A stretch of 64,000 nucleotides of DNA, from positions 1,302,001 through 1,366,000 of the forward strand of contig CAWAGG010000006.1 in assembly GCA_963781595.1 (NCBI GenBank), read 5' to 3'. A program made the position numbers and the translations under genes. This document shows positions 10,623 through 18,947 of this stretch, one piece after another. Position 1 is the stretch's first letter. Every line of letters starts with the position of its first letter. The notes under the pieces are model-generated. The model was not told where the DNA came from and did not search any database. It saw only the letters and a program-made list of their open reading frames with translations. The stretch is from JBEDUK01 sp963781595. Its GTDB lineage: Bacteria > Actinomycetota > UBA4738.

Positions 10623-10883
10623 ATGAGCGCGAACGTGCAGGTCGCGGTCCTAGGGCCCGGACGGATCACCGTCGGGAAGTTCGGGTTGATCCTGGTCACG
10701 ATCGCGCTGAGCGCCGTGATCGCGGTGACGTTCCTGGTCGGGCGGATGACGGTGCCCACGACCGGCCCGGTCGTTCCAGCGAAGCTGCCCGTCGTGCAGA
10801 CGCAGACGATCCCGCAGTCGCTGCCGGAGATGATGCCGCCGTCCGCGAGCTGCGGAACGACCAGCGCGATGACGAGATGTTGA
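10623..10883 (+). CDS. Small single-pass membrane protein, unknown function
   Basis: An 86-residue protein starting at ATG with a purine-rich gagggagg upstream. Residues about 18-43 form one hydrophobic helix (LILVTIALSAVIAVTFLVG). A short proline-rich tail with two cysteines near the C-terminus follows. I do not recognise the family. It sits between the receptor pair and the M50/cNMP protease, in the same direction, so it could be a substrate or partner of the protease, but that is only positional inference. Confidence 0.55.
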   Translation: MSANVQVAVLGPGRITVGKFGLILVTIALSAVIAVTFLVGRMTVPTTGPVVPAKLPVVQTQTIPQSLPEMMPPSASCGTTSAMTRC

Positions 10884-10939
10884 CGCCAGGCCGCTGACGC
10901 CTTGCGCCCGACGGTCGGCCGACGCAAGATGCGGCAGCC

Positions 10940-13201
10940 ATGGAATCCGGGGGGAGCGGGCTCGACGTCTGGACCGTGATCGAACGCCGCATCGGCGATG
11001 AGGGTCGTGTGGGCGACGAGCCCAGCGAGGCCGAAGACCTCGACGCCATCGACGAGACCTACGAGAACGACGGCGCACAGGAAGATGACGGGTCGATCGA
11101 CGGGGAGCTCCCCGGCATCTGGGGACGCCTCGCCCTGCTCGTCGACCCGGGTGAGTTCCGCCCGAAGCTCGCCGACGACATCGAGCTGAAGGTCTTCCAC
11201 CAGCGCTGGGGCGGCGACTACGGGATGATCGCCAACCCGCGCGACCTGATCTACCACCAGCTCGACGAGACCGAGATCGGGCTCGTGCGCCTGATGGACG
11301 GGACGCGGACGCTGAAGGAACTCGTCCTCGACCGGCTGCAGGACTCGGGAGAGCTGGACCTGTCCGGCCCGGCGGAACTGGTGCAGACCCTGTACTCGGC
11401 GAACTTCCTCGACCGCCCGTACCTCGACGTCGAGGGGGCGGTCGCGCGCGCGGTCCATCCGGTCTCACCCGGGCGCGAGCGGCTGAAGAAGTTCGCGAAG
11501 ACGCAGATGATCGACTGGAAGGGCGGCGATCGGGTTGCCCGAGCCGGGTACCGATACGGGCTGAAGTTCCTGTTCACCCCCGTCGGCGTCGCGGTTGCGC
11601 TGATCGTCGAGGTGCTCGGGTTCGTCGCGTTCCTCGACGTCGTGCGCTCGGGCCGGTACACGATGATCCCGGACGACGCGCTGCTGGCGTTCGTCGTGAT
11701 CACCGCCTTGAACTACCTGGTGATCGTCGGGCACGAGGCCGGGCACGCGCTGACGCTGATCCACTACGGGCGCAGGGTGAAGAGCGCGGGCTTCATGATC
11801 TACTTCGGCTCGCCGGCGCTGTTCGTCGAATCCGCCGACGCGCTGATGCTCGACCGCGGCAAGCGGATCGTGCAATCGCTGAACGGACCGTTCGCCGAAT
11901 CGCTGATGGCCGCGCTGTTCGCGCTGATCCTGTTCGCGTTCCCCCACAACGCGATCGCGAACATCCTGTACCGGTTCGTCGTGCTCAACTACCTGTTCCT
12001 GTTCTTCAACCTGATCCCGCTGCTCGAGCTGGACGGGTACTGGGTGCTCGCCGATGCGCTCGAGGTGCCGGAGCTGCGGCCGATGTCGCTCGCGTTCGTC
12101 CGGACGGAGATGTGGCGCAAGCTGCGCCGACGCGAGGCCTTCACGCGCCGCGAGGTCGGTCTCGCCCTGTACGGCATCGTCGGGATCGCGTTCACGATCT
12201 TCATGGTCTACCTGGGGCTCGAGTATTGGGGCCAGATCTTCGGGGGCGTGATCCGCCAGCTCTGGGGAGGGAACCTGATCTCGCGGATCGTCCTCGTGTT
12301 GCTCCTCATGCTGGTCGCGGGTCCCCTGATCCGGGGCGTGATCGCGCTCATTCGCGCGCTCGTCAGGCGCCTGCGCGCGCTCTGGCGTGGGCTCCGGTTC
12401 CGGTTCGAGACGAGATGGCGTGTCGAAGCGGCGAGGATGATCGACGCGCTCCCGCTGTTCGACGACGTGCCCGAGGACGTGCTGTCGGACCTGGCCGGGC
12501 GGGTCCGGCTCCGGTCGGTCGCGAACGGGCAGGCGGTCGTGCGCCAAGGCGAACGGGCGAGCGCGTTCTACGTCGTGCGGAAGGGCACGCTCCGCGTGAT
12601 CGAGGAGGATCCAGGATCCGGCGCGGAGCGGACCCTGCGTGTCCTCGGCCGGGGCGATGGGTTCGGCGAGCTCGGTCTGGCGGACGCGGCGCCCCGGACC
12701 GCGACCGTGCGCGCGGCGTCCGAGTCGCAGGTCTTCGAGATCGACAAGGGCACGTTCGAGCAGCTGCTCGCGGATATGGTGCACGTGCCCGAGTTCGCGC
12801 CGACGATCGAGAAGCTGATCGAGCTGCGGGAGCTGGATGTGTTCTCGCGGCTGGAGGCCGACGAACTGGGCGAGGTGCTGGAGCACGGCGCGTGGATCAA
12901 CGTGCCGCCCGGCGAGGTCATCGTCGAACAAGGCGATATCGGTGACGCGTTCTACGCGATCCGATCGGGGAGGGTCGACGTGCTGAAGGACGGGGTGCGG
13001 ACGCGAACGATGGGTCCGAACACGGCCTTCGGCGAGATCGCGCTGCTCTTCGACGTGCCCAGGACCGCGACCGTCATGGCGCTCACGCCCGTGCGATGCT
13101 TCCGCCTGGACCGCGAGGGCTTCGACCGCCTGGTCGCCCAGGCGTACCGGAGCGGGGCGGTAGCGACCGCGATCGCGCCCGACCGGGTGCAGGAGCACTG
13201 A
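10940..13201 (+). CDS. M50 site-2-type metalloprotease with two cyclic-nucleotide-binding domains
   Basis: A 753-residue integral membrane protein. Residues about 60-160 are a soluble N-terminal domain of a type found before M50 domains. The protease core has the zinc motif HEAGH at 265-269 inside a helix and the second conserved motif LDGYW with Asp365. Further membrane segments reach to about residue 470. The C-terminus holds two cNMP-binding domains, about 507-620 and 632-745, each with the phosphate-binding cassette pattern (FGELGL...RTATV and FGEIALL...RTATV). The likely role is intramembrane cleavage of a membrane protein, gated by a cyclic nucleotide. It follows two cyclase-like receptors and precedes a Crp-type regulator, so a shared signal is plausible. 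Substrate unknown. Confidence 0.88.
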   Translation: MESGGSGLDVWTVIERRIGDEGRVGDEPSEAEDLDAIDETYENDGAQEDDGSIDGELPGIWGRLALLVDPGEFRPKLADDIELKVFHQRWGGDYGMIANPRDLIYHQLDETEIGLVRLMDGTRTLKELVLDRLQDSGELDLSGPAELVQTLYSANFLDRPYLDVEGAVARAVHPVSPGRERLKKFAKTQMIDWKGGDRVARAGYRYGLKFLFTPVGVAVALIVEVLGFVAFLDVVRSGRYTMIPDDALLAFVVITALNYLVIVGHEAGHALTLIHYGRRVKSAGFMIYFGSPALFVESADALMLDRGKRIVQSLNGPFAESLMAALFALILFAFPHNAIANILYRFVVLNYLFLFFNLIPLLELDGYWVLADALEVPELRPMSLAFVRTEMWRKLRRREAFTRREVGLALYGIVGIAFTIFMVYLGLEYWGQIFGGVIRQLWGGNLISRIVLVLLLMLVAGPLIRGVIALIRALVRRLRALWRGLRFRFETRWRVEAARMIDALPLFDDVPEDVLSDLAGRVRLRSVANGQAVVRQGERASAFYVVRKGTLRVIEEDPGSGAERTLRVLGRGDGFGELGLADAAPRTATVRAASESQVFEIDKGTFEQLLADMVHVPEFAPTIEKLIELRELDVFSRLEADELGEVLEHGAWINVPPGEVIVEQGDIGDAFYAIRSGRVDVLKDGVRTRTMGPNTAFGEIALLFDVPRTATVMALTPVRCFRLDREGFDRLVAQAYRSGAVATAIAPDRVQEH

Positions 13202-13224
13202 GGAGGACGGGAGGCCCGAGCGCC

Positions 13225-13434
13225 ATGGACTGCTGGCATTGCCGACGGACCGCGGTCGGGACGTGCAGGTTCTGCGGACGTGGCATCTGCGAGGACCACG
13301 TCGAGACGCATCCGTACGTGCTCGACCTGTACCGGAGCCACGACGTGATCAGGGCGCTCGTCGTCGAGGACGCCCTCTTCTGCGGCGCGTGCACGCCACG
13401 GCCGGATCCCCTCGACCTGCCCGAGCTCGGGTGA
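13225..13434 (+). CDS. Small zinc-finger (B-box-like) protein
   Basis: A 69-residue protein beginning MDCWHCRR, 23 bases after the protease gene and probably co-transcribed. It has Cys pairs CWHC, CRFC and CGAC plus a conserved ICEDH segment, the usual spacing of a small B-box-like zinc finger found as an adaptor in prokaryotes. A longer open frame runs upstream inside the protease gene, but ATG 13225 is the first sensible start. Its position suggests an accessory to the M50/cNMP protease; no function is assigned. Confidence 0.6.
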   Translation: MDCWHCRRTAVGTCRFCGRGICEDHVETHPYVLDLYRSHDVIRALVVEDALFCGACTPRPDPLDLPELG

Positions 13435-13449
13435 TCCAGGCGTCCTGGT

Positions 13450-13465
13450 TGTGACGCGCGTCACA
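13450..13465. promoter_or_regulatory. Perfect CRP-type operator palindrome
   Basis: The 16 bases read TGTGA-CGCGCG-TCACA, an exact match to the TGTGA-N6-TCACA consensus of CRP/GlxR-type regulators. It lies in the intergenic region 120 bases before the 53-aa basic protein gene and about 430 bases before a Crp/Fnr-family gene. A second inverted repeat, GTCACC...GGTGAC, spans 13483-13502. Confidence 0.7.
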
Positions 13466-13585
13466 CGAAGAGGGTGTCGAACGTCACCTGTGGTCCGGTG
13501 ACGGGTAGCACATCGCGTTCGTGACGCATGCCCCAGTATCCGTTCCAGTCACGATCCGCCGACCGAACCAGGGAGGTGACTGCAG

Positions 13586-13747
13586 ATGGCGGAGAAGAAG
13601 ATCACCCCGAAGGCGCCGAGCGCGAAGGCGAAGGCCGGTGACGACGCCCCGGCAGCGACTCGCGTTTCGAAGGCGACTCGGGTTTCGAAGGCGACTCGGG
13701 TATCGAAGGCGACTCGGGTATCGAAGGGAGCGCGGCTGACGAAGTAG
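13586..13747 (+). CDS. Small Lys/Arg/Ala-rich repeat protein
   Basis: A 53-residue, highly basic protein starting at ATG after gggaggtgactgcag. The C-terminal half is four tandem copies of the hexapeptide ATRVSK, encoded by an 18-base direct repeat between about 13658 and 13730. There is no predicted fold; it resembles the basic tails of histone H1-like or HU-like proteins and may bind nucleic acid. Two other proteins in this window (29229-29738 tail and 34345-34506) have similar Ser/Lys/Ala tracts. A hairpin terminator follows. The 18-base repeat is prone to copy-number change by slippage. Confidence 0.6.
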   Translation: MAEKKITPKAPSAKAKAGDDAPAATRVSKATRVSKATRVSKATRVSKGARLTK

Positions 13748-13774
13748 ACGAAGCATGCGCAGCGTCCCTCCCCC

Positions 13775-13806
13775 ACGGACGGGCTCGGGTTCCCGGGCCC
13801 GTCCGT
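13775..13806 (+). terminator. Hairpin terminator after the repeat protein
   Basis: Ten-base perfect stem ACGGACGGGC / GCCCGTCCGT around a 12-base loop, starting 28 bases after the stop codon of the 53-aa gene. The right arm is followed by cgttcgt rather than a T run, which is usual in high-GC genomes. Confidence 0.6.
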
Positions 13807-13881
13807 CGTTCGTCCGCGCGCGGGATGAGCCGTGACCCGCGCTGGCCCGCGCCGATGCGTTCGGCTACGCTCGCCCTCGAG

Positions 13882-14598
13882 ATGGTCGCGAAGGCGCCTG
13901 CGCGCGTCACCGAGGAACTCAACCGTGCCATGGGCGCCACGCCGATCATGACGAACGTCGGGCGCGCCGCCGTCGAGGACCTCGCCAGCAACGGCACGCT
14001 CAGGGCCTACCGCCGCGGGACGTATCTGTTCCATCAGGGCGACGCCGCCGACTTCGTTCTGTTCCTCTGGAAGGGTAGGATCGAGGTCAGCTCGATCTCG
14101 CCGACCGGCCACCGCCAGCTCCTGACCACGCTCGAGGAGCCGCAGTTCTTCGGCGAACTCGGCGTGCTGGGCAGTCAGCGCAGGACCGCCACCGGGCTCG
14201 CACTGGAGGAGAGCACGGTCTGGGTACTGTCGGCGGAGCGGTTCCTGGGGTTCCTCGCGAAGCATTTCGAAGCCACGCAGGCGCTCCTGCGGGGCATGGC
14301 GCGCCAGATCGAGGCCCACGAGGCGTTCGTCGAGGACCTCCTGCACCTCGACCTCAAGGGCCGCGTCGCGAAGCGGCTCCTGCAGCTCGTCACCCCGAGC
14401 CTCGATCACCTCCCGCCGGACGGCACGGTCCTGCCGTCGGTCGTGACGCATGCCGACCTGGCGAGCCTCTGCGGTGGCAGCCGCGAGAACGTGACGCGGG
14501 TGCTGTCCGAGTTCCAGCGGAGGGGGCTGGTCGAACGCGACGGCCGGCGATACGTGCTCAAACGAGTCGACGGCCTACGCCGCCTGGCCGGCCTGTAG
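13882..14598 (+). CDS. Crp/Fnr-family transcription regulator
   Basis: A cNMP-binding domain (about residues 20-135, with FFGELGVLGSQRRTATG as the phosphate cassette), a long dimer helix, and a C-terminal winged helix with the recognition segment LCGGSRENVTRVLSEFQRRG. This is the standard Crp/Fnr layout at about 238 residues. I place the start at ATG 13882, because a -10 box TACGCT at 13866-13871 sits 10 bases upstream, giving a leaderless transcript. Longer in-frame starts at 13825 and 13855 would lie inside or before that promoter. No Cys cluster for Fe-S binding is visible, so a nucleotide ligand is likelier than oxygen. The perfect CRP site at 13450 may be one of its targets. Confidence 0.85.
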   Translation: MVAKAPARVTEELNRAMGATPIMTNVGRAAVEDLASNGTLRAYRRGTYLFHQGDAADFVLFLWKGRIEVSSISPTGHRQLLTTLEEPQFFGELGVLGSQRRTATGLALEESTVWVLSAERFLGFLAKHFEATQALLRGMARQIEAHEAFVEDLLHLDLKGRVAKRLLQLVTPSLDHLPPDGTVLPSVVTHADLASLCGGSRENVTRVLSEFQRRGLVERDGRRYVLKRVDGLRRLAGL

Positions 14599-14704
14599 CG
14601 CGACCCGGCATCATTTCCCTTCCGCACATCGCGCCGTCGCCCTACGTATGGCGCCGTCGGTAGGGCGACGGCGTGCTGACTCGGTGCTCGGCATCGGCTC
14701 GCCA

Positions 14705-14720
14705 TGTGACGAACGACACA
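14705..14720. promoter_or_regulatory. Degenerate CRP-type site
   Basis: TGTGA-CGAACG-ACACA, one mismatch from the TGTGA-N6-TCACA consensus, about 85 bases upstream of the 54-aa gene and about 100 bases after the Crp/Fnr gene. Weaker than the site at 13450. Confidence 0.4.
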
Positions 14721-14805
14721 ACCGAACCGTGGCGACGAGCACCGATCCTCCGAGCGACCGGGCATAGCCTCCCCCTACGAGATCACGGACGAGGGAGGAG
14801 GAGCC

Positions 14806-14970
14806 ATGCTCTACCAGGGAGACGGCGCCAAGTACGTGATGGCCGATCGCGCTCGACAGGCCGAACGCGCTCGGATCGCCCGCGAGGTCGCCAGGGCGAA
14901 GGGTCCCGGCCCCGGCAAGCGCGCCGCGACGAGCATCCTGTCGGTGCTGACGCTGGCGCTGAAGCACTGA
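14806..14970 (+). CDS. Small basic protein, unknown
   Basis: A 54-residue protein with a strong ribosome site (gagggaggagg before ATG). The sequence is a charged Arg/Ala-rich helix (about residues 12-30) followed by a Gly/Pro/Lys turn and a short hydrophobic end (ILSVLTLALK). I do not recognise the family. It ends just before a strong bidirectional terminator and has a CRP-like site upstream, so it is probably a real, separately regulated gene. Confidence 0.55.
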   Translation: MLYQGDGAKYVMADRARQAERARIAREVARAKGPGPGKRAATSILSVLTLALKH

Positions 14971-15017
14971 CGAAGACTTCCCGCGGCCGGCCCCGGGAAC
15001 GCGTGGGCCGCGGAAGG

Positions 15018-15050
15018 AAGGAGCCGCTCAGTCTCCCCGAGCGGCTCCTT
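15018..15050. terminator. Bidirectional hairpin terminator
   Basis: Twelve-base perfect stem AAGGAGCCGCTC / GAGCGGCTCCTT with a 9-base loop. It sits between the convergent 54-aa gene and the GNAT gene and has A/T-rich ends on both strands (AA...TT), so it can stop transcripts from both sides. Confidence 0.8.
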
Positions 15051-15056
15051 CGCACG

Positions 15057-15608
15057 TCACTCGTCGATCAACTCCTCGACCAGGAGCCCCATCTCGATCA
15101 CATCGACGTACCGGCCGTCGACGAACTCTGCTCGCCGCCTGATCCCTTCCTCCTTGAACCCGACCTTCTCGTACGCGCGTCTGCCGCGCGGGTTCGTCTC
15201 GTAGACGGACAGCGCGATCCGCTGCAGGTTCATCTCGCGGAATCCGAACCGGCAGAGCGTCCTCACCGCGTCCGTCCCGTAGCCGCGGTCCCAGTGCTCC
15301 TCGGCGATCCAGATGCCCAGCAGCGCCGCGCGCGACCTGGCGTCGACCTCCTCCAGCGCGCACACTCCGAGCGGCCGCGCGGCCTCGAGAGACTCGATCA
15401 GCAGCGGCCCCGGAGCCTCCTTCCTCCCCGACTCCCACCAGGCGCGCGTGCCCGCGAGCGACTCGGGCCACGCGACGAGCAGGTTCCGTGTGACGTTCGG
15501 GTTCCAGAACTCGCGGTTGATCCACGGGAGGTCGTCCTCCTCGACCGCACGGAGGCGAACGAGGAGACCCTCGAACGGCGACCGGTCTGAGCGCATCGTC
15601 CGGAGCAT
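15057..15608 (-). CDS. GNAT acetyltransferase, RimJ/RimL type
   Basis: A 183-residue GNAT fold: LVRLRAVEEDDLPW at the N-terminus, IAEEHWDRGYGTDAVRTL as the acetyl-CoA loop (motif A), and NPRGRRAYEKVGFKEEG as motif B, the usual signature of RimJ/RimL N-acetyltransferases acting on protein N-termini, amines or antibiotics. The start is taken at ATG 15608, with ggag 8 bases upstream; ATG 15596 is an alternative. Convergent with the preceding gene across a shared terminator. Confidence 0.82.
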   Translation of the reverse strand: MLRTMRSDRSPFEGLLVRLRAVEEDDLPWINREFWNPNVTRNLLVAWPESLAGTRAWWESGRKEAPGPLLIESLEAARPLGVCALEEVDARSRAALLGIWIAEEHWDRGYGTDAVRTLCRFGFREMNLQRIALSVYETNPRGRRAYEKVGFKEEGIRRRAEFVDGRYVDVIEMGLLVEELIDE

Positions 15609-16036
15609 ACGCCGGGCTCCGCGGCGAGCCCGAGGTGCCAACGGTCCATGCTCCGCGCGGTCCGCCCGAGGGCCACCGGACGCAGCTGGGTGCCGCTTTC
15701 CGCCGACACGCAGATGGTCTGTGGCAGATGACGCACCCAGCCGTGACGGAGACCACAGACCGTTGGCCGCGCTGTTCGGCACGATGCACCCGTGATATCG
15801 ACCTTGTGGGAGCGATCCGAGCGAGCGATCCGGGGGATGGCGCGTCCTCTCCGGGCCCTCACGATTTGCCCTTTCGGCCCGGTTCGCACATGATGCGGCG
15901 CGCCCGCAGCTCTTCGTCTATCGGAGGGTCCATTGGAGATCGTCGCGGGTGCCGGCAACTCCGGATCGGGTTACCGCCTTTCCGCACGTCCTTCCGTAAG
16001 CCTCTCCGCCGGTTTCCGGTCGAAAGGAGAAGTGGC
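15609..16036. other. Gene-poor stretch
   Basis: About 430 bases between the divergent GNAT and propeller genes. Open frames here have no family resemblance. The only structure I see is a 9-base inverted repeat, GGTCTGTGG (15716-15724) and CCACAGACC (15753-15761), with a 28-base centre. The ribosome site of the next gene (aaaggagaag) is at the right end. No promoter could be assigned. Confidence 0.5.
15716..15761. repeat. Inverted repeat in the gene-poor stretch
   Basis: Arms GGTCTGTGG and CCACAGACC are perfectly complementary and separated by 28 bases. It could be an operator pair, a hairpin in a leader, or the trace of a small element; nothing around it decides. Confidence 0.4.
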
Positions 16037-17464
16037 ATGCGGATGATGCGGGGATCGGTCCTCGTCGCGTCCATGGTGGCCGCGATCGCGATCGCCTTCG
16101 TCGCCGCGCCCGGAGCCTCGGGCACGACGATGTCGAGGAAGCTCTGGAGCGCCCGGTACGACGGGAAGGCGCATCTCAACGATCAGGCGTCCTGGGACGC
16201 GCTGAGCCCTGACGGTTCGGCGCTCTACGTGACCGGGAAGAGCGCCGGCGCGAACGGCGACGACTACGTCACGATCGCCTACGCGACCACGACCGGCGAC
16301 AAGCTCTGGAAGGCGAGCTACGACGGGCCGGCCCACGGAGCCGACGACGGCGTGGGCGTGGTCGCGAGTCCCGACGGGAGCGCCGTGTTCGTGACCGGGA
16401 CGAGCGCCGGCGACACGACCGGATCGGACTATGCGACGGTCGCCTACGACGCCGGCACCGGTGCGCAGTTGTGGGCCAAGCGGTACGACGGGCCTGGGCA
16501 CGGCGACGACTCGACGATCTCGATCGGGTTTAGCCCCGACGGCTCGAACCTGTTCGTGACCGGCGACAGCATCGGGAAGGCCGGCGACCTCGACTTCGCG
16601 ACCGTGGCGTACGACACCGCCAACGGCGACCGGGCTTGGGTCGCGCGCTACGAGGGCCCCGGGCACGGTGAGGACTCGCCGGGGGCGCTGACCGTCGGGC
16701 CGGACGGAACCGTGTACGTGATGGGCGGAAGCCTGGGGAAGGGGACAGGCTTCGACGTCGCCACCGTGGCGTACGCGGGCTCGACCGCAAGAAGAAGTGG
16801 GCGAGCCGCTACGACGGCCCCACCCATGGAGACGACGGGAACTGCATCCTGACGTGCATCGAGGCCAGTCTCGACGGATCGCAGGTGTTCGTCCTGGCCG
16901 ACACCACTGGCGCGAACGAGGAACTGGTGACCCTCGCGTACAAGACGAAGAACGGGAAGCTGGACTGGTCGGCGCAATACGACGGACCGGGGAAGGGCAA
17001 CGACGACCCGGGCGACCTCGCCGTGCTGCCGGACGGTTCCGCCGTGGTGATCACGGGCGGCGAGGCGCCCGACGGCTCGCAGCTCCAGGACATCGTGACG
17101 ATCGAGCTACGCCACGTCGAACGGCGACCATCAGTGGGTGAGAGAGTACGACGGGGATTCCCACGGGGATGACTTCCCGAACACGATCGCGGCCACGCCG
17201 GACAGCGGCACCGTGGTGTTGACGGGCGCCACCAACAGCAACGGTTCGAGCTTCCCGACCGGGTACGACGTGGTCACCATCGCGTACGACACGGCGAAGG
17301 GTCACCGCGACTGGACCCAGCGCTACGACGGGCCGGCTCACGCCCGGGACTTCGGGACCTTCGTGGTCATCTCCCCGGACGGTGGCACGGCGTACGCGAC
17401 GGGCTCGAGCCTCGGCGCGCCCGCGTCCCTCGACTACGTGACCATCGCCTACCGGGCCGACTAG
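16037..17464 (+). pseudogene. Secreted beta-propeller protein, frameshifted twice
   Basis: ATG with a good ribosome site (aaggagaag) opens a signal peptide (MRMMRGSVLVASMVAAIAIA). At least seven blades follow, with the repeated pattern W-x-R-Y-D-G-P-x-H-x-D-D...SPDGS-x-(V/L)-(F/Y)-V-T-G...TVAYD, typical of secreted repeat propellers. The frame is lost near 16785, where one base seems missing before AAGAAGAAG. It is restored near 17105 by one extra base, so the total length is still a multiple of three (476 codons). Read through, the protein is continuous to YVTIAYRAD. A clean homologue begins at 63534. Either this copy is a recent pseudogene or the two compensating indels are sequence errors. 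Confidence 0.75.
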
Positions 17465-17519
17465 CGGCGACGGGGGCGGCCTGGGCGGTCCGAACCGACC
17501 GGTCGAACCTACCCACGGG

Positions 17520-17525
17520 TATAGT
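17520..17525 (+). promoter_or_regulatory. -10 box of a leaderless acyl-CoA dehydrogenase gene
   Basis: TATAGT ends 8 bases before the GTG start at 17534, so transcription should begin at or next to the start codon. Confidence 0.6.
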
Positions 17526-17533
17526 TACGCACG

Positions 17534-18682
17534 GTGACGCTGCATCCGCTGTTCACGCCCGAGCACGAGGAGTTCCGCGCCGCGGTGCGGGCGTTCGTCG
17601 AAGGCGAACTGGCCCCGAACGCCGTGGAGTGGGAGCGCGACGGCCACTTCCCGGACTGGGTCTTCAAGCGGATGGGCGACCTCGGCTTCCTCGGGGTCCG
17701 CTACCCGACCGCGTACGGTGGCGCCGGCGGCGACTGGGGGCACACGATCGTCGTCGCAGAGGAGCTCGCCCGCGCCGGCTCGGGCGGGGTTGGGATGGCG
17801 ATGGGCGTGCAGTCCGACATGGCGACGCCGCCGATCCTGCGGTTCGGCACCGAGGAGCAGAAGCAGCGCTACCTGGTCCCGGCGATCCGGGGCGAGAAGA
17901 TCGCGTGCCTCGGGATCACCGAGCCGGACGCCGGCTCGGACGTCGCGAACATCCAGGCCACGGCGCGGCGCGACGGCGACGGCTACGTGATCAACGGCCG
18001 GAAGATCTTCATCACGAACGGCGTCCGCGCGCATTTCTGCACGCTGGTCACGCGCACCGACAAGGACGCCGGGCACGAGGGGTTCTCACTGTTCCTCGTC
18101 GACCGGGACACGCCCGGATTCACCGTGTCGCAGGAGCTGGACAAGCTCGGGATGCGGTCCTCGGACACCGCCGAGCTGGTTCTGGACGACGTGCACGTGC
18201 CCGCCGACGCGCTCCTCGGCGAAGAGGGACGCGGGTTCGTCGAGCTGATGTGGGAGCTGCAGGGCGAACGCCTGATCGGCGCCGCCGGGTCGGTGGCGGG
18301 CGCGCAGCTCGTGTTCGACCGGACGCTCGCGTACGCGAAGGAACGCCACGCGTTCGGCAGGCCGATCGGTTCGTTCCAGGCGAACCGGCACGCGTTCGCC
18401 GAGATGGCGACCGAGCTCGAAGCGGCGCGACAGCTCACCTACGACACGGCGCTCGCGTGGGAGCGCGGCGAGTACCCGGTGAAACAGATCTCGATGGTGA
18501 AGCTCCACGCCGGCCTGGCGGTGAACCGCGTGATGAACCGGTGCCTCCAGCTGTGGGGCGCCTACGGGTACGCGACGGAGACCGGCATCGACCGAGCCTG
18601 GCGCGACGCGCGCGTCCTGCGGATCGGCGGCGGGACCGACGAGGTGATGCGCGAAGTGATCTCGAAGACGATGGGGCTGTAG
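17534..18682 (+). CDS. Acyl-CoA dehydrogenase
   Basis: A 382-residue flavoenzyme that makes 2,3-enoyl-CoA from acyl-CoA and passes electrons to electron-transfer flavoprotein. It has the FAD-binding signature LGITEPDAGSDVANIQATA, the middle beta domain (INGRKIFITNG), and the C-terminal helical domain. That domain includes KERHAFGRPIGSFQ and the end IGGGTDEVMREVISKTMGL, whose Glu is the usual catalytic base position. The start is GTG 17534 right behind a TATAGT box, with no ribosome site. A second dehydrogenase of the same family lies 0.4 kb downstream, separated by a toxin-antitoxin remnant. The substrate chain cannot be told from sequence. Confidence 0.93.
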   Translation: MTLHPLFTPEHEEFRAAVRAFVEGELAPNAVEWERDGHFPDWVFKRMGDLGFLGVRYPTAYGGAGGDWGHTIVVAEELARAGSGGVGMAMGVQSDMATPPILRFGTEEQKQRYLVPAIRGEKIACLGITEPDAGSDVANIQATARRDGDGYVINGRKIFITNGVRAHFCTLVTRTDKDAGHEGFSLFLVDRDTPGFTVSQELDKLGMRSSDTAELVLDDVHVPADALLGEEGRGFVELMWELQGERLIGAAGSVAGAQLVFDRTLAYAKERHAFGRPIGSFQANRHAFAEMATELEAARQLTYDTALAWERGEYPVKQISMVKLHAGLAVNRVMNRCLQLWGAYGYATETGIDRAWRDARVLRIGGGTDEVMREVISKTMGL

Positions 18683-18722
18683 AGCGCTGCGTTGTGAGTT
18701 ATGTCATGACGACGATGGAGGC

Positions 18723-18947
18723 ATGGTACGAACCACGGTGATGGCGGATCAGCAGACGCTCGATCGACTCCGGGCCGTGGCGAAGGACCGAGGCGTGTCC
18801 TTCGCCACGATCGTCCGCGAGGCGCTCGAGGACAAGGCGAAGGAGTACCGCCCGAAGCCGAAGAGCCTCGGGATGGGCAGTTCCGGCCGAAGCGACATCC
18901 CGACGACGGAGGCCACCGAACGCGTGCCACCGCGGTCATGGCGCTGA
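18723..18947 (+). CDS. Ribbon-helix-helix antitoxin-like protein
   Basis: A 74-residue CopG/Arc-type protein: a short beta strand (RTTVMADQQTL) and two helices (TLDRLRAVAKDRGVSFATIVREALEDKAKEY), then a basic, flexible tail that in VapB partners wraps the toxin. Its stop overlaps the start of a shortened PIN-domain frame (ATGGCGCTGA), the usual VapB-VapC coupling. A TGTGA-N6-TCATG element (18693-18708) precedes it. Because the toxin is truncated, this antitoxin is probably an orphan. Confidence 0.75.
   Translation: MVRTTVMADQQTLDRLRAVAKDRGVSFATIVREALEDKAKEYRPKPKSLGMGSSGRSDIPTTEATERVPPRSWR

Noticed and set aside
11465..13198. A 577-residue minus-strand open frame opposite the M50 gene
   Set aside because: Composition is Arg/Asp/His/Gln-rich as expected for the complementary frame of a high-GC gene; no domain is visible.
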